Part shown: positions 25,238-32,887 of the stretch, piece by piece
Numbering within the stretch: position 1 is the stretch's first letter
Layout: each line of letters opens with the position of its first letter
NCBI RefSeq assembly: GCF_013304445.1
Contig: NZ_JAAITA010000001.1
Span: forward strand, 62,001 to 126,000
Direction of reading: 5' to 3'
Source: Blautia hansenii
GTDB lineage: Bacteria > Bacillota > Clostridia > Lachnospirales > Lachnospiraceae
DNA: 64,000 nt
Position numbers and translations under genes: made by a program
The notes under the pieces: model-generated
Told to the model about the DNA's origin: nothing
The model's input: the letters and a program-made list of their open reading frames with translations, nothing else
Databases searched by the model: none

Positions 25238-25327
25238 CGGGGCTGTGCCTTCACAAGGCAATCCGAAAGACAGACACATTGGCTGAAAATGCAGCAGTCT
25301 TGCGGATTGCCGGCGAAGGAATGCCCC
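25238..25327 (+). other. Long structured inverted repeat, possible 3' UTR structure or small RNA
   Basis: Nested arms pair: CGGGGC-region with GCCCC, CCTTC with GAAGG, GGCAATCCG with CGGATTGCC, and AAGAC with GTCTT. The total is about 90 bases. No U-run follows, so it is not a standard terminator. It lies between the permease stop codon and the tRNA promoter. Confidence 0.45.
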
Positions 25328-25385
25328 TTGAAAAGGGGATAAATTTAAAAAAATTGAAGTTTTTGAAAAAAATTGAAAAAAGGTA

Positions 25386-25415
25386 TTGACAATTCATGGA
25401 ATTTCAGTATATAAT
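25386..25415 (+). promoter_or_regulatory. Strong promoter of the tRNA cluster
   Basis: Consensus TTGACA and TATAAT with an 18-base spacer, 35 bases before the first tRNA. Confidence 0.85.
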
Positions 25416-25449
25416 AGCAAAGCAGTCAGCGATACGGCTGACACGGAAC

Positions 25450-25522
25450 GGGATCTTAGCTCAGCTGGGAGAGCATCTGCCTTACAAGCAGAGGGTCATA
25501 GGTTCGAGCCCTATAGGTCCCA
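25450..25522 (+). tRNA. tRNA-Val (anticodon TAC)
   Basis: A complete cloverleaf: acceptor GGGATCT with AGGTCCC, D-arm AGCTCAGCTGGGAGAGC, anticodon stem TCTGC/GCAGA around loop CTTACAA, T-arm ATAGG TTCGAGC CCTAT. The discriminator is A and CCA is not encoded. Confidence 0.95.
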
Positions 25523-25554
25523 TTCTTTTGCCAAAAGACAAAAGAACAAAACAT

Positions 25555-25628
25555 GGCGAGATAGCTCAGTTGGCTAGAGCATACGGTTCATACCCGTAGT
25601 GTCGAGGGTTCGAATCCCCCTCTCGCTA
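25555..25628 (+). tRNA. tRNA-Met (anticodon CAT), elongator type
   Basis: Acceptor GGCGAGA with TCTCGCT, anticodon stem TACGG/CCGTA around loop TTCATAC, T-loop TTCGAAT. The first base pair and D-arm fit elongator tRNA-Met, not the initiator. A CAT-anticodon tRNA-Ile cannot be fully excluded. CCA is not encoded. Confidence 0.9.
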
Positions 25629-25653
25629 CTTGTCGAAAGACATAAAATCAAAT

Positions 25654-25726
25654 GGGATCTTAGCTCAGCTGGGAGAGCATCTGCCTTACAAGCAGAGGGT
25701 CATAGGTTCGAGCCCTATAGGTCCCA
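25654..25726 (+). tRNA. tRNA-Val (anticodon TAC), second copy
   Basis: Identical to the tRNA-Val 204 bases upstream; part of a tandem duplication. Confidence 0.95.
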
Positions 25727-25758
25727 TTCTTTTGCCAAAAAACAGAAGAACAGAACAT

Positions 25759-25832
25759 GGCGAGATAGCTCAGTTGGCTAGAGCATACGGTTCATACCCG
25801 TAGTGTCGAGGGTTCGAATCCCCCTCTCGCTA
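25759..25832 (+). tRNA. tRNA-Met (anticodon CAT), second copy
   Basis: Identical to the first tRNA-Met, again exactly 204 bases downstream of it. Confidence 0.9.
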
Positions 25833-25846
25833 TTTACTAGGAGAAT

Positions 25847-25886
25847 GCCCTTTTTGCACAAGACGGTTGTGTGGAAAGGGTGTTTT
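25847..25886 (+). terminator. Terminator-like hairpin after the tRNA cluster
   Basis: CCCTTT with AAAGGG and inner CACAA with TTGTG, followed by GTTTT. It precedes the carboxypeptidase ribosome site. Confidence 0.5.
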
Positions 25887-25910
25887 CGCACAAAAAAGAG
25901 GCGGAGAATT

Positions 25911-26936
25911 ATGAGGAAGGAACAGCGAAAGAAGCAGTTAAGAAGAAAATTGGCCATAGTGTGTACCTGCTCACTGGCAGGTTTTGCAGCCATATTCGGA
26001 GGCATTTCCCTAAAGCGGGAATATGACCAGAGGCAGGAGGAAAAGCTGCGGATAGAAAGGGAAGAAGCGCAGAAAAAGCAGGAAGAGGAAGAACGAAAAG
26101 CAGAGGAAAAGAGAAAACTGGAAGAGCGTCTGAATGTAAAAATTGATATGAATATTTACAGTAAGGCGGCTATTGTAAAAGACTTGAAGAATCAGAAGGT
26201 GCTGGCGTCTAAAAGCCCGGAGGAGAGGATTTATCCGGCTTCTATGACGAAAATTATGACAGCGTTGGTAGCCATTGAAGAATTCGAGGATTTGGATAAA
26301 AGTATTGTGATTCCCGTAGATGAGGTACTGGCCCTGTACGAAAGAGGGGCTTCTATGGCTGGCTTCAAGCCGGGAGAGTCGGTTTCGGTAAGAGACCTTC
26401 TGTATGGGTTAATGCTGCCCTCCGGCGCAGACTGCTGTATGGCTCTGGCCTGTGAAATAGCCGGGGATGAGGCGGGATTTGTACAAAAAATGAATGCGAA
26501 GGCAAAAGAGCTGGGAATGACAAATACGAACTTTGTCAATGCCTCAGGTCTCCATGATGAGAATCACTATTCTACGGTACAGGACATTCTGGTTTTACTG
26601 GAATACGCTTTAAAGAACGAGACTTTTTATCAGGTCTTTACCACTCGTTCCTATACCACAGCTCCAACCCAGGAGTACCCGGAAGGGATTACCTTTGAAA
26701 GTACCATGTATGAGAAAAAAGACAGCCTGGAAGTGACAGACGGCGAAATTTTAGGTGGAAAAACGGGATTTACTTCTGCAGCAGGACTGTGCCTGGCCAG
26801 TCTGGCTGAAGTGGAAGGGCAGGAATACATTCTGGTGACTGCCGGTGCAGAGGGAAATCATGATACAGAGCCCTTTCATATTCTGGACGCAGAGAATATA
26901 TACAGCCAGATTGGGGCAGCAATTGTTGGCGAATAG
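25911..26936 (+). CDS. dacF: Serine-type D-Ala-D-Ala carboxypeptidase (peptidase S11, DacF-like)
   Basis: 341 residues. An N-terminal hydrophobic segment (residues about 13-30, signal or anchor) is followed by a strongly charged EK/ERQ-rich coiled coil. The penicillin-binding domain begins near residue 85. Catalytic SMTK (PASMTKIM) and KTG (LGGKTGFTS) are present. The middle motif, usually SGN, reads SGA (LPSGADCC). These enzymes trim the terminal D-Ala from peptidoglycan stems outside the membrane and affect cortex cross-linking in spore formers. Start at the ATG after GAGGCGGAG; longer frames run into the tRNA. Confidence 0.88.
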   Translation: MRKEQRKKQLRRKLAIVCTCSLAGFAAIFGGISLKREYDQRQEEKLRIEREEAQKKQEEEERKAEEKRKLEERLNVKIDMNIYSKAAIVKDLKNQKVLASKSPEERIYPASMTKIMTALVAIEEFEDLDKSIVIPVDEVLALYERGASMAGFKPGESVSVRDLLYGLMLPSGADCCMALACEIAGDEAGFVQKMNAKAKELGMTNTNFVNASGLHDENHYSTVQDILVLLEYALKNETFYQVFTTRSYTTAPTQEYPEGITFESTMYEKKDSLEVTDGEILGGKTGFTSAAGLCLASLAEVEGQEYILVTAGAEGNHDTEPFHILDAENIYSQIGAAIVGE

Positions 26937-26959
26937 CGACTTGGTTCACAATCTGATTT

Positions 26960-26998
26960 TAGGGCTGACGCACGAATTATAGTGCGCAGCCCCTTTTT
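26960..26998 (+). terminator. Terminator between convergent dacF-like and proC genes
   Basis: GGGCTG(A)CGCAC pairs with GTGCGCAGCCC with one bulged A, followed by CTTTTT. Confidence 0.85.
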
Positions 26999-27004
26999 GC
27001 AGTC

Positions 27005-27799
27005 TTACAGCTTTTTTGTCTTTGCAATACAAGCCCGTACAGCGTCCATGACTGCACTGCGCATGCCTTCCTTTTCCAGCACGTTTACGCCTTCAATGGT
27101 GGTTCCGGCAGGTGAGCATACCATATCTTTCAAAGCGCCGGGATGGATTCCTGTTTCCAACACCATTTTTGCACTTCCAAGAACAGCCTGAGAGGCAAAT
27201 TCATAAGCCTGTTTTCTGGGCATTCCTTCCGCTACAGCCCCGTCTGCAAGGGCTTCAATAAACAGAAAGACAAAAGCGGGAGAACTTCCGCTGACAGCCC
27301 CCACAACATCCAGAATCGGTTCTGTCACTACGTCAGCACGTCCGAAAGAGCGCAGCAGGGTCAGCACCTGACGGATTTCATCCGGGGATACAAACTGGTT
27401 TGGGCAGACGCCGGTAATGCCTTCTCCCACCAGAGCAGGGGTGTTGGGCATGGTGCGGATGATTTTTTTGTCTGTTCCGAATTTTTCCTGCAGCCAGTCC
27501 AGATTTTTTCCGGCGATAATGGAAATCAGAACCTGTCCGTCAGGCAGGCAGTCCCGGATTTCTTCCGCTACATCCCCACAGAACTGGGGTTTGATACAGA
27601 GAAAGAGATAATCGGCTTTTTTTGCCACTGCGAGATTATCCGTGGAGCAGGAGATACCCAGAGCGTCCGTGATTTTTTGGGCGGAAACTTCGGATTTTGT
27701 GGAGGCGAAAATTTCCTCTTTTTTTACAATTTCTTTTTCCAGAATGCCGGAAATAATGGCGGAGGCCATATTACCGCATCCGATAAAACCTAATGTCAT
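27005..27799 (-). CDS. proC: Pyrroline-5-carboxylate reductase
   Basis: 264 residues. It begins with the Rossmann motif GFIGCGNMASAI and has LFLCIKPQ, SIIAGKNLDWLQ, RTMPNTPALVGEGITG and the signature GLV-like segment AVSGSSPAFVFLFIEALADGAV, then SPAGTTIEG. Catalyses the last step of proline synthesis, reducing pyrroline-5-carboxylate with NAD(P)H in the cytosol. It stands alone on the minus strand and is complete. Confidence 0.95.
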   Translation of the reverse strand: MTLGFIGCGNMASAIISGILEKEIVKKEEIFASTKSEVSAQKITDALGISCSTDNLAVAKKADYLFLCIKPQFCGDVAEEIRDCLPDGQVLISIIAGKNLDWLQEKFGTDKKIIRTMPNTPALVGEGITGVCPNQFVSPDEIRQVLTLLRSFGRADVVTEPILDVVGAVSGSSPAFVFLFIEALADGAVAEGMPRKQAYEFASQAVLGSAKMVLETGIHPGALKDMVCSPAGTTIEGVNVLEKEGMRSAVMDAVRACIAKTKKL

Positions 27800-27989
27800 A
27801 AAGAACCCTTCCTTTCTGAGATAAAATATACAGGATTTGTTCTATTTTAGCACAGTTTTTTTTGCCGGAGAAGAGATTTCCCGGAAAAAAATAGAGCCTG
27901 TTTTCTGAAGGTTCCGGTCTGTACAAAAAGAAGGAAATATACTAAAATAAGACAAAGAACCAAAAGTGAGAAAAAAGGAGTAAGAAAAC

Positions 27990-28253
27990 ATGATAAGCAG
28001 AGAGATTTTTACGGTGTACCACTGCAAAGCCTGCAACAAAATTGAGGTGAGCCAGTATATTACCAAAGAACAGATGGAGGAATTAGGATTGACAGAAGAA
28101 GATTTGAAACCAATCTGTCCCTTTACCGGAAGTTCTGATCTGGAAGAACTGGGACAGCTTGCGGAAAATGAACTGCGTCACTTTGCCTATACGGATGTGG
28201 AGGGCGTAAAAAGATATTTGAAAGAAAAGGAAAAAAAGGTGCCGAAACTGTAG
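27990..28253 (+). CDS. Small hypothetical protein with a CxxC pair
   Basis: 87 residues, no recognised domain. Near the N-terminus it has YHCKACNKIE, and further on a lone cysteine in PICPFTGSSDLEEL; the rest is charged and helical with a lysine-rich tail. The CxxC plus third Cys and a His could bind zinc, like a short ribbon protein. AAAGGAG ribosome site. A hairpin follows its stop. It may be lineage-specific; no function is proposed. Confidence 0.6.
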   Translation: MISREIFTVYHCKACNKIEVSQYITKEQMEELGLTEEDLKPICPFTGSSDLEELGQLAENELRHFAYTDVEGVKRYLKEKEKKVPKL

Positions 28254-28295
28254 TCTTTGTATCCAATCTTTCCCCGTATCATAGAGTATAGTATA

Positions 28296-28333
28296 CCCGC
28301 AGAATCTACGGCAGGTTTTGCGGGATTTTTGAA
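28296..28333 (+). terminator. Hairpin with T-run before the orphan lipoprotein gene
   Basis: CCCGCA pairs with TGCGGG across a 20-base loop, followed by ATTTTTG. It either ends the small upstream gene or attenuates the lipoprotein gene, since a possible -10 box (TATAGT) lies just before it. Confidence 0.45.
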
Positions 28334-28349
28334 TTTTGGGGGAGAGATT

Positions 28350-29369
28350 ATGAAAAAGAAAGTAAGCATGCTTTTTGCAGCCCTTTTGTGCCTGAGCATG
28401 GGACTTACAGGCTGCGGAACAAACAAGGAGAACGGGAAAGAGGATACAAAGGAAGAATTGACAAAGGTGACATTAAATGAGGTGGCTCATTCTGTGTTCT
28501 ATGCGCCTCAGTATGTGGCCATCGAAGAGGGATATTTTGTGGAAGAGGGCATTAAACTGGAACTGGTAACCGGTTTCGGCGCTGATAAAGTCATGTCTGC
28601 ACTGTTGTCAGGAGAGGCTGATATTGGTTTTATGGGTTCTGAAGCAACGATTTATGCGTATCAGCAGGGGGCGAATGACAAGGTGATGAATTTTGCCCAG
28701 CTTACCCAGAGAGCCGGAAATTTTCTTGTGGCAAGAGAAGAAATGCCGGATTTTCAATGGACGGACTTAAAGGGAAAAGATATTCTGGGAGGACGCAAAA
28801 GCGGTATGCCGGAAATGGTTTTTGAATATATTTTGAAAGAAAAAGGTATGGACCCCGAAAAAGATATGAACATTGACCGGAGTATAGACTTTGGCTCTAC
28901 GGCAGCGGCTTTTTCCGGTGGACAGGGGGAATTCAGCGTGGAGTTTGAACCTTCGGCCACCATGTTGGAACAGGAAGGAGCCGGTTATGTGGTAGCGTCC
29001 TGCGGTGTGGAATCCGGTTATGTGCCCTATACGGCTTACAGCGCAAAAGAGAGTTATATTGAAGAGAATCCAGAGCTGATTCAGGGATTTGTCCGGGCGC
29101 TGCAAAAGGGGATGGATTATGTGAATTCTCATACCCCGGAAGAAATTGCTGCTATGATTGAACCTCAGTTTGAAGAAAACGATTTGGAAACCATTACGGC
29201 TATTGTGAAGCGTTATCAGGAACAGGATACCTGGAAAGAAAATCTTATTTTTGAACAGGAGAGTTTTGAACTTCTGGAAGATATTCTGGAAAGCGCAGGG
29301 GAACTGGAGCAGCCGGCGCCGTATGAAGAACTGGTACTGACAGAATACGCCGAGAAAGCGGCAAAGTAA
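28350..29369 (+). CDS. Orphan ABC substrate-binding lipoprotein (NMT1/SsuA-like)
   Basis: 339 residues. Lipoprotein signal with lipobox LTGC near residue 21; then VAHSVFYAPQYVAIEEGYFVEEG, SGEADIGFMGSEATIYAYQQG and WTDLKGKDILGGRKSGMPE, the pattern of NMT1/THI5-like and sulfonate-binding proteins. It differs clearly from the lipoprotein at 3.4-4.4 kb. No permease or ATPase gene is nearby, so it must use a transporter encoded elsewhere or share one. Start at the ATG after GGGGGAGAG. Ligand unknown. Confidence 0.82.
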   Translation: MKKKVSMLFAALLCLSMGLTGCGTNKENGKEDTKEELTKVTLNEVAHSVFYAPQYVAIEEGYFVEEGIKLELVTGFGADKVMSALLSGEADIGFMGSEATIYAYQQGANDKVMNFAQLTQRAGNFLVAREEMPDFQWTDLKGKDILGGRKSGMPEMVFEYILKEKGMDPEKDMNIDRSIDFGSTAAAFSGGQGEFSVEFEPSATMLEQEGAGYVVASCGVESGYVPYTAYSAKESYIEENPELIQGFVRALQKGMDYVNSHTPEEIAAMIEPQFEENDLETITAIVKRYQEQDTWKENLIFEQESFELLEDILESAGELEQPAPYEELVLTEYAEKAAK

Positions 29370-29402
29370 AGCCGTTGGTGAAACGTGGTTTGGTGAGTTA
29401 TC

Positions 29403-29457
29403 TGCCCAGACTGTATTCGGATCGCATTCCGTGGATACGGCCTGGAGCAGATAGCCG
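29403..29457. other. Imperfect inverted repeat between convergent genes
   Basis: Outer arms TATCTGC-CCAG and CTGG-A-GCAGATA, and inner GTAT-CGGA with TCCG-ATAC. It lies between the lipoprotein and CYTH gene ends. No U-run is adjacent on the plus strand; it may be a terminator-like or RNA structure. Confidence 0.35.
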
Positions 29458-29463
29458 CTGAAG

Positions 29464-29919
29464 TCAACCCCTTTTTTTGCCTGAAGATAAGGTGCTGTTG
29501 TGATAGGCAGAGGAGAAAGTCACATCTTCCCCGAACCAGGCAGGGGGAACAAAGGCATTTGCCTCGTCTTCTGTGGGAAATTCTACCTCTGCCAGCCAAA
29601 GACCTTCATAGGGAGCGTCAAAAACGTCCAGTTCAATGGTCAGGTCATTGGGAAGGGGAAGCAGATACCTGGTTTTGGAGAGCACAAGGCCATCCGCCTT
29701 TTCTTTTAAATGCTGGTAGGCTTCCTTGGTCAGGGGGAGATTGTATTCCTCCCGTACCATCATGCCTTTTCCTTTGTAGGTCAGATAATAATCGTCGTTC
29801 TGTCTGCGAATACGGACAACCGGATTGACACAGAGATAGGCTTGCTGGATTTTTCTGGAGGGAAAGGTTTCCAGTTCTTTGGGAAGTTGATGAATCAGAT
29901 ATTTGCGTTCGATTTCCAT
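29464..29919 (-). CDS. CYTH-domain protein
   Basis: 151 residues. It opens with the CYTH signature MEIERKYLI (ExExK), and shows VVRIRRQNDDYYLTYKGKG, REEYNLPL and ELDVFDAPYEGLWLAEVEFP, alternating charged beta strands that line a tunnel for triphosphates. Members include adenylyl cyclase CyaB, thiamine triphosphatase and inorganic triphosphatases; bacterial single-domain forms like this are usually tripolyphosphatases. Soluble, single gene. The start at the ATG just before EIERK fits the family N-terminus. Confidence 0.87.
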   Translation of the reverse strand: MEIERKYLIHQLPKELETFPSRKIQQAYLCVNPVVRIRRQNDDYYLTYKGKGMMVREEYNLPLTKEAYQHLKEKADGLVLSKTRYLLPLPNDLTIELDVFDAPYEGLWLAEVEFPTEDEANAFVPPAWFGEDVTFSSAYHNSTLSSGKKRG

Positions 29920-29986
29920 AAAAACTCCTTTTCTCCGCATAGCTGCGGTGCGGTAAATCCTGAATGAAAAAACAGTCAGGCTTCTC

Positions 29987-30015
29987 TTGATGAAAAGCTA
30001 AAAGTATCATATAAT
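29987..30015 (+). promoter_or_regulatory. Promoter of the GNAT-like gene
   Basis: TTGATG, 17 bases, TATAAT. Confidence 0.7.
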
Positions 30016-30050
30016 TTTCAGATGAAAAAAGCAAGGAGGAAGGCGGAAAA

Positions 30051-30605
30051 ATGGAATTTGTCATGGAAATGGCAGGGGCAGAGCAGATAGAGGAACTGGT
30101 GGAAATTATGGAAGACGCTGCCCGAAACGTACAGAAAAAGGAATGGTTTGCAGCGGGAGACAGAGCCTGTCTGTTAGACGCGCTTCTGGGAAACAGTTTT
30201 GTCATTCTGGCCAGAGAGCGGGAAAGTCGGGAAGCGGCAGGCTTTTTTGCCGTGCTCTTTCCTGAGGAAAAGGAAGAATACATGGCAGAGTATACAGCCC
30301 TTTCTGAACAAGAGCGGGAACATCTGGTATACATGGATACGGCGGCTGTAAAGAAAGTTTTCTGTGGAAACGGACTGCAGAGGAAGATGCTTGAGGCGGC
30401 AGAAGAAGCATTGAAAAAGCGCGGGGACTTAAGTCAGTGGTATTGTCTTTGTACCGTGCACCCGGATAACCGCTTTAGCCTGAAGAATATGCAGGGAGCA
30501 GGTTATGAAATCCTGGCAGAAGCAGAGCTTTACGGGGGACTGCCCCGGCTGATACTTGGGAAAAAATTAAAAACAAGAAGGGAAAAGGACAGAAAAGGGG
30601 ATTGA
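30051..30605 (+). CDS. GNAT-like N-acetyltransferase
   Basis: 184 residues with the GNAT layout: an N-terminal helix (EQIEELVEIMEDAARNV), central strands GFFAVLF, then the acetyl-CoA motif VFCGNGLQRKMLEAAEEAL and the late CTVHPDNRFSLKNMQGAGYEIL motif. Acetylates an unknown small molecule or protein. Its stop codon overlaps the -35 box of the next promoter. Strong AAGGAGG site. Confidence 0.7.
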   Translation: MEFVMEMAGAEQIEELVEIMEDAARNVQKKEWFAAGDRACLLDALLGNSFVILARERESREAAGFFAVLFPEEKEEYMAEYTALSEQEREHLVYMDTAAVKKVFCGNGLQRKMLEAAEEALKKRGDLSQWYCLCTVHPDNRFSLKNMQGAGYEILAEAELYGGLPRLILGKKLKTRREKDRKGD

Positions 30606-30630
30606 CAACCCTTTTGCAAAATGGTATGTT
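30602..30630 (+). promoter_or_regulatory. Promoter of the ZTP-riboswitch purine transcript
   Basis: Consensus TTGACA, 17 bases, TATGTT. Confidence 0.75.
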
Positions 30631-30636
30631 TTAAGT

Positions 30637-30716
30637 GCTTATATGACTGACGGAAGTGGAAATGACCACGGGGAGTATAAGCCGCAGAAGCCGACCGTCT
30701 GGGCACATATGCTCGG
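30637..30716 (+). ncRNA. ZTP (pfl) riboswitch
   Basis: P1 strands GCTTATA and TATAAGC enclose the conserved GACTGACGG, P2 (GTGG/CCAC) and CCACGGGGAG elements. A short linker leads to the second domain CCGACCGTCTGGGCA with a closing TCGG, the pfl consensus for binding ZMP/ZTP. It is upstream of the gene that uses ZMP (AICAR). Confidence 0.92.
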
Positions 30717-30731
30717 AAAGTGGGCTTTTTC
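30688..30731 (+). terminator. Terminator controlled by the ZTP riboswitch
   Basis: AAGCC pairs with GGCTT (plus AC with GT inside), ending in TTTTT. The 5' arm uses bases of the aptamer's second domain, so ligand binding should prevent termination. Confidence 0.6.
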
Positions 30732-30829
30732 TTATTTCACGGGAAGGTCAGAAGACGCTGTGGAAAGGAAAAAGTCTTCCGGGCAGGATTTCATCTTATC
30801 ATAGAACAGCAGGAAAAGGAGAAATGTTC

Positions 30830-31543
30830 ATGGAAATGTTATCACTGGAAAAAGAATTGAGAGACAATGCGTATCCGGGCAGAGGAATTGTGCTGGGAAA
30901 ATCAGAGGACGGAAAAAAAGCCGTTGCCGCTTACTTCATTATGGGAAGAAGTGAAAACAGCAGAAACCGCGTATTTGTAGAAGAAGGAGAAGGCATCCGC
31001 ACACAGGCCTTTGACCCTTCCAAATTAGTGGATCCAAGTCTGATTATCTACGCGCCTGTGCGTGTATTGGGAAACAAAACCATTGTGACAAACGGAGACC
31101 AGACCGATACAATTTATGAAGGCATGGACAAACAGATGACTTTTGAGCAGTCCTTGAGGTGTAGGGAGTTTGAGCCGGACGGACCAAACTATACCCCTCG
31201 TATTTCCGGTATTATGCATGTGGAAGGCGGGAAATACAATTATGCCATGTCCATTTTAAAGAGCAACAATGGAAATCCGGAGGCCTGCAACCGCTATACC
31301 TTCGCTTACGAAAATCCGGTGGCAGGAGAGGGCCATTTTATTCATACTTATATGCATGACGGCAATCCGCTGCCAAGTTTTGAAGGCGAACCGAAGCTGG
31401 TAAGTATTCCAAATGAAATTGACGCTTTTACAGAGCAGGTATGGAGCAGTCTCAATGAGGACAACAAAGTTTCTCTGTTTGTGCGTTTTATTGATATTGA
31501 AACAGGCAAGTATGAAACCAGAATTGTGAATAAAAATAAATAA
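30830..31543 (+). CDS. purO: IMP cyclohydrolase, PurO-like
   Basis: 237 residues resembling archaeal PurO: PGRGIVLGKSEDGKKAVAAY, GRSENSRNRVF, PVRVLGNKTIVTNGDQTDTI, NYTPRISGIM and YNYAMSIL. It closes the ring of formyl-AICAR to give IMP, the last step of purine synthesis, in the cytosol. Most bacteria do this with the N-terminal domain of PurH; here that domain is absent from the next gene, so this protein fills the gap. Start at the ATG 8 bases after AAGGAG; an ATG two codons upstream is too close to that site. Confidence 0.85.
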   Translation: MEMLSLEKELRDNAYPGRGIVLGKSEDGKKAVAAYFIMGRSENSRNRVFVEEGEGIRTQAFDPSKLVDPSLIIYAPVRVLGNKTIVTNGDQTDTIYEGMDKQMTFEQSLRCREFEPDGPNYTPRISGIMHVEGGKYNYAMSILKSNNGNPEACNRYTFAYENPVAGEGHFIHTYMHDGNPLPSFEGEPKLVSIPNEIDAFTEQVWSSLNEDNKVSLFVRFIDIETGKYETRIVNKNK

Positions 31544-31567
31544 GAAACGGGAAAGGAGAACTTTGTT

Positions 31568-32752
31568 ATGAAAGAATTAGCTTTGAAATACGGCTGTAAT
31601 CCGAATCAGAAACCTTCCAGAATTTACATGGAAGAGGGTGCAGAACTTCCTATTAAAGTATTGTCAGGAAAACCGGGATATATCAATTTCCTGGACGCGT
31701 TTAACGGCTGGCAGTTAGTCAGAGACTTAAAGAAAGCCACAGGTCTTCCGGCGGCAACTTCTTTTAAGCATGTATCCCCTGCAGGCGCAGCGGTAGGACT
31801 TCCGCTTACGGAAACTCTGGCAAAAATTTACTGGGTAGACGATATGGACTGGAAAAACTTTTCTCCCATTGCCTGTGCTTACGCAAGAGCCAGGGGCGCA
31901 GACCGTATGTCTTCCTTTGGTGACTTCATTTCCCTTTCTGATGTGTGCGATAAAGATACCGCTATGCTCATTAAGAGAGAAGTTTCCGATGGTGTCATTG
32001 CGCCGGGCTACACAGAAGAAGCCCTGGAAATTCTGGCACAGAAGAAAAAAGGCAATTACAATGTCATTGAAATTGACCCGGACTATGTACCGGCTCCTCT
32101 GGAACACAAGCAGGTCTTTGGTGTTACCTTTGAGCAGGGACGTCAGGAACTGGCTATTGACGATGCACTGATTTCCAATTTGGTGACAGAAAAAAAAGAA
32201 CTTACCGAAGAAGCAAAAAGAGATATGAAGATTTCTCTGATAATTCTGAAATATACACAGTCTAATTCCGTATGCTTTGTCAAAGACGGACAGGCCATCG
32301 GTGTAGGCGCTGGACAGCAGTCCCGTGTACACTGTACCCGTCTGGCAGGACAGAAAGCAGACAACTGGTGGTTAAGACAGTGCCCGAAGGTTATGAACCT
32401 TCCGTTTAAAGACAGCATTACCCGTGCAGAGAGAGACAATGCCATTGACGTTTATATTGGCGAGGAATACATGGACGTGCTGGCTGACGGTGCGTGGGAA
32501 AAAACATTTACCGAGAAACCGGAAGTCTTTACCAGAGAGGAAAAGAGAGCATGGCTGGATACCCTTCAGGAAGTGACCCTTGGCTCTGACGCCTTCTTTC
32601 CATTCTCTGACAACATTGAGCGGGCACACAAAAGCGGTGTAGCTTATATTGCACAGCCGGGAGGCTCAGTCAGAGATGATGCGGTTATTGAGACCTGCAA
32701 CAAATACAATATGGTTATGGCGTTTACCGGAATTCGCCTGTTCCATCACTAA
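31568..32752 (+). CDS. purH: AICAR formyltransferase (stand-alone PurH C-terminal type)
   Basis: 394 residues covering only the AICAR transformylase half of PurH. Seen: KYGCNPNQKPSRIY, LSGKPGYINFLDA, the substrate loop FKHVSPAGAAVG near residue 67, YARARGADRMSSFGDF, IGVGAGQQSRVHC and the terminal FTGIRLFHH. It transfers a formyl group from 10-formyl-tetrahydrofolate to ZMP (AICAR). The cyclohydrolase activity comes from the purO-like gene 24 bases upstream. Both are under a ZTP riboswitch that senses the accumulating substrate. Confidence 0.93.
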   Translation: MKELALKYGCNPNQKPSRIYMEEGAELPIKVLSGKPGYINFLDAFNGWQLVRDLKKATGLPAATSFKHVSPAGAAVGLPLTETLAKIYWVDDMDWKNFSPIACAYARARGADRMSSFGDFISLSDVCDKDTAMLIKREVSDGVIAPGYTEEALEILAQKKKGNYNVIEIDPDYVPAPLEHKQVFGVTFEQGRQELAIDDALISNLVTEKKELTEEAKRDMKISLIILKYTQSNSVCFVKDGQAIGVGAGQQSRVHCTRLAGQKADNWWLRQCPKVMNLPFKDSITRAERDNAIDVYIGEEYMDVLADGAWEKTFTEKPEVFTREEKRAWLDTLQEVTLGSDAFFPFSDNIERAHKSGVAYIAQPGGSVRDDAVIETCNKYNMVMAFTGIRLFHH

Positions 32753-32770
32753 ATCAACCATGGTATAACA

Positions 32771-32806
32771 AAAAAGTGGCTGCGCTTCTGCGCAGCCCTT
32801 TTTTTC
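32771..32806 (+). terminator. Terminator after purH
   Basis: GGCTGCGC pairs with GCGCAGCC, followed by a seven-base T-run. Confidence 0.92.
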
Positions 32807-32815
32807 AATCAGGCA

Positions 32816-32843
32816 TTGACAAAGAAAGGATATTTGATATATT
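32816..32843 (+). promoter_or_regulatory. Promoter of ddh
   Basis: TTGACA, 16 bases, TATATT. Confidence 0.65.
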
Positions 32844-32887
32844 CTGAAAGAGAAAATACAGGCTACAAACAGATAGGAGAGTGTGAC

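Larger units (their letters stand above)
25450..25832 (+). repeat. Tandem duplication of a tRNA-Val/tRNA-Met block (204-base period)
   Basis: The tRNA genes are exact copies, while the 32-base Val-Met spacers differ at a few sites. Both spacers keep a hairpin (TTCTTTTG with CAAAAGAA in copy 1 or CAGAAGAA in copy 2). Confidence 0.9.

Noticed and set aside
25450-25832. CRISPR-like repeat
   Set aside because: The repeated units fold as tRNAs and occur only twice.
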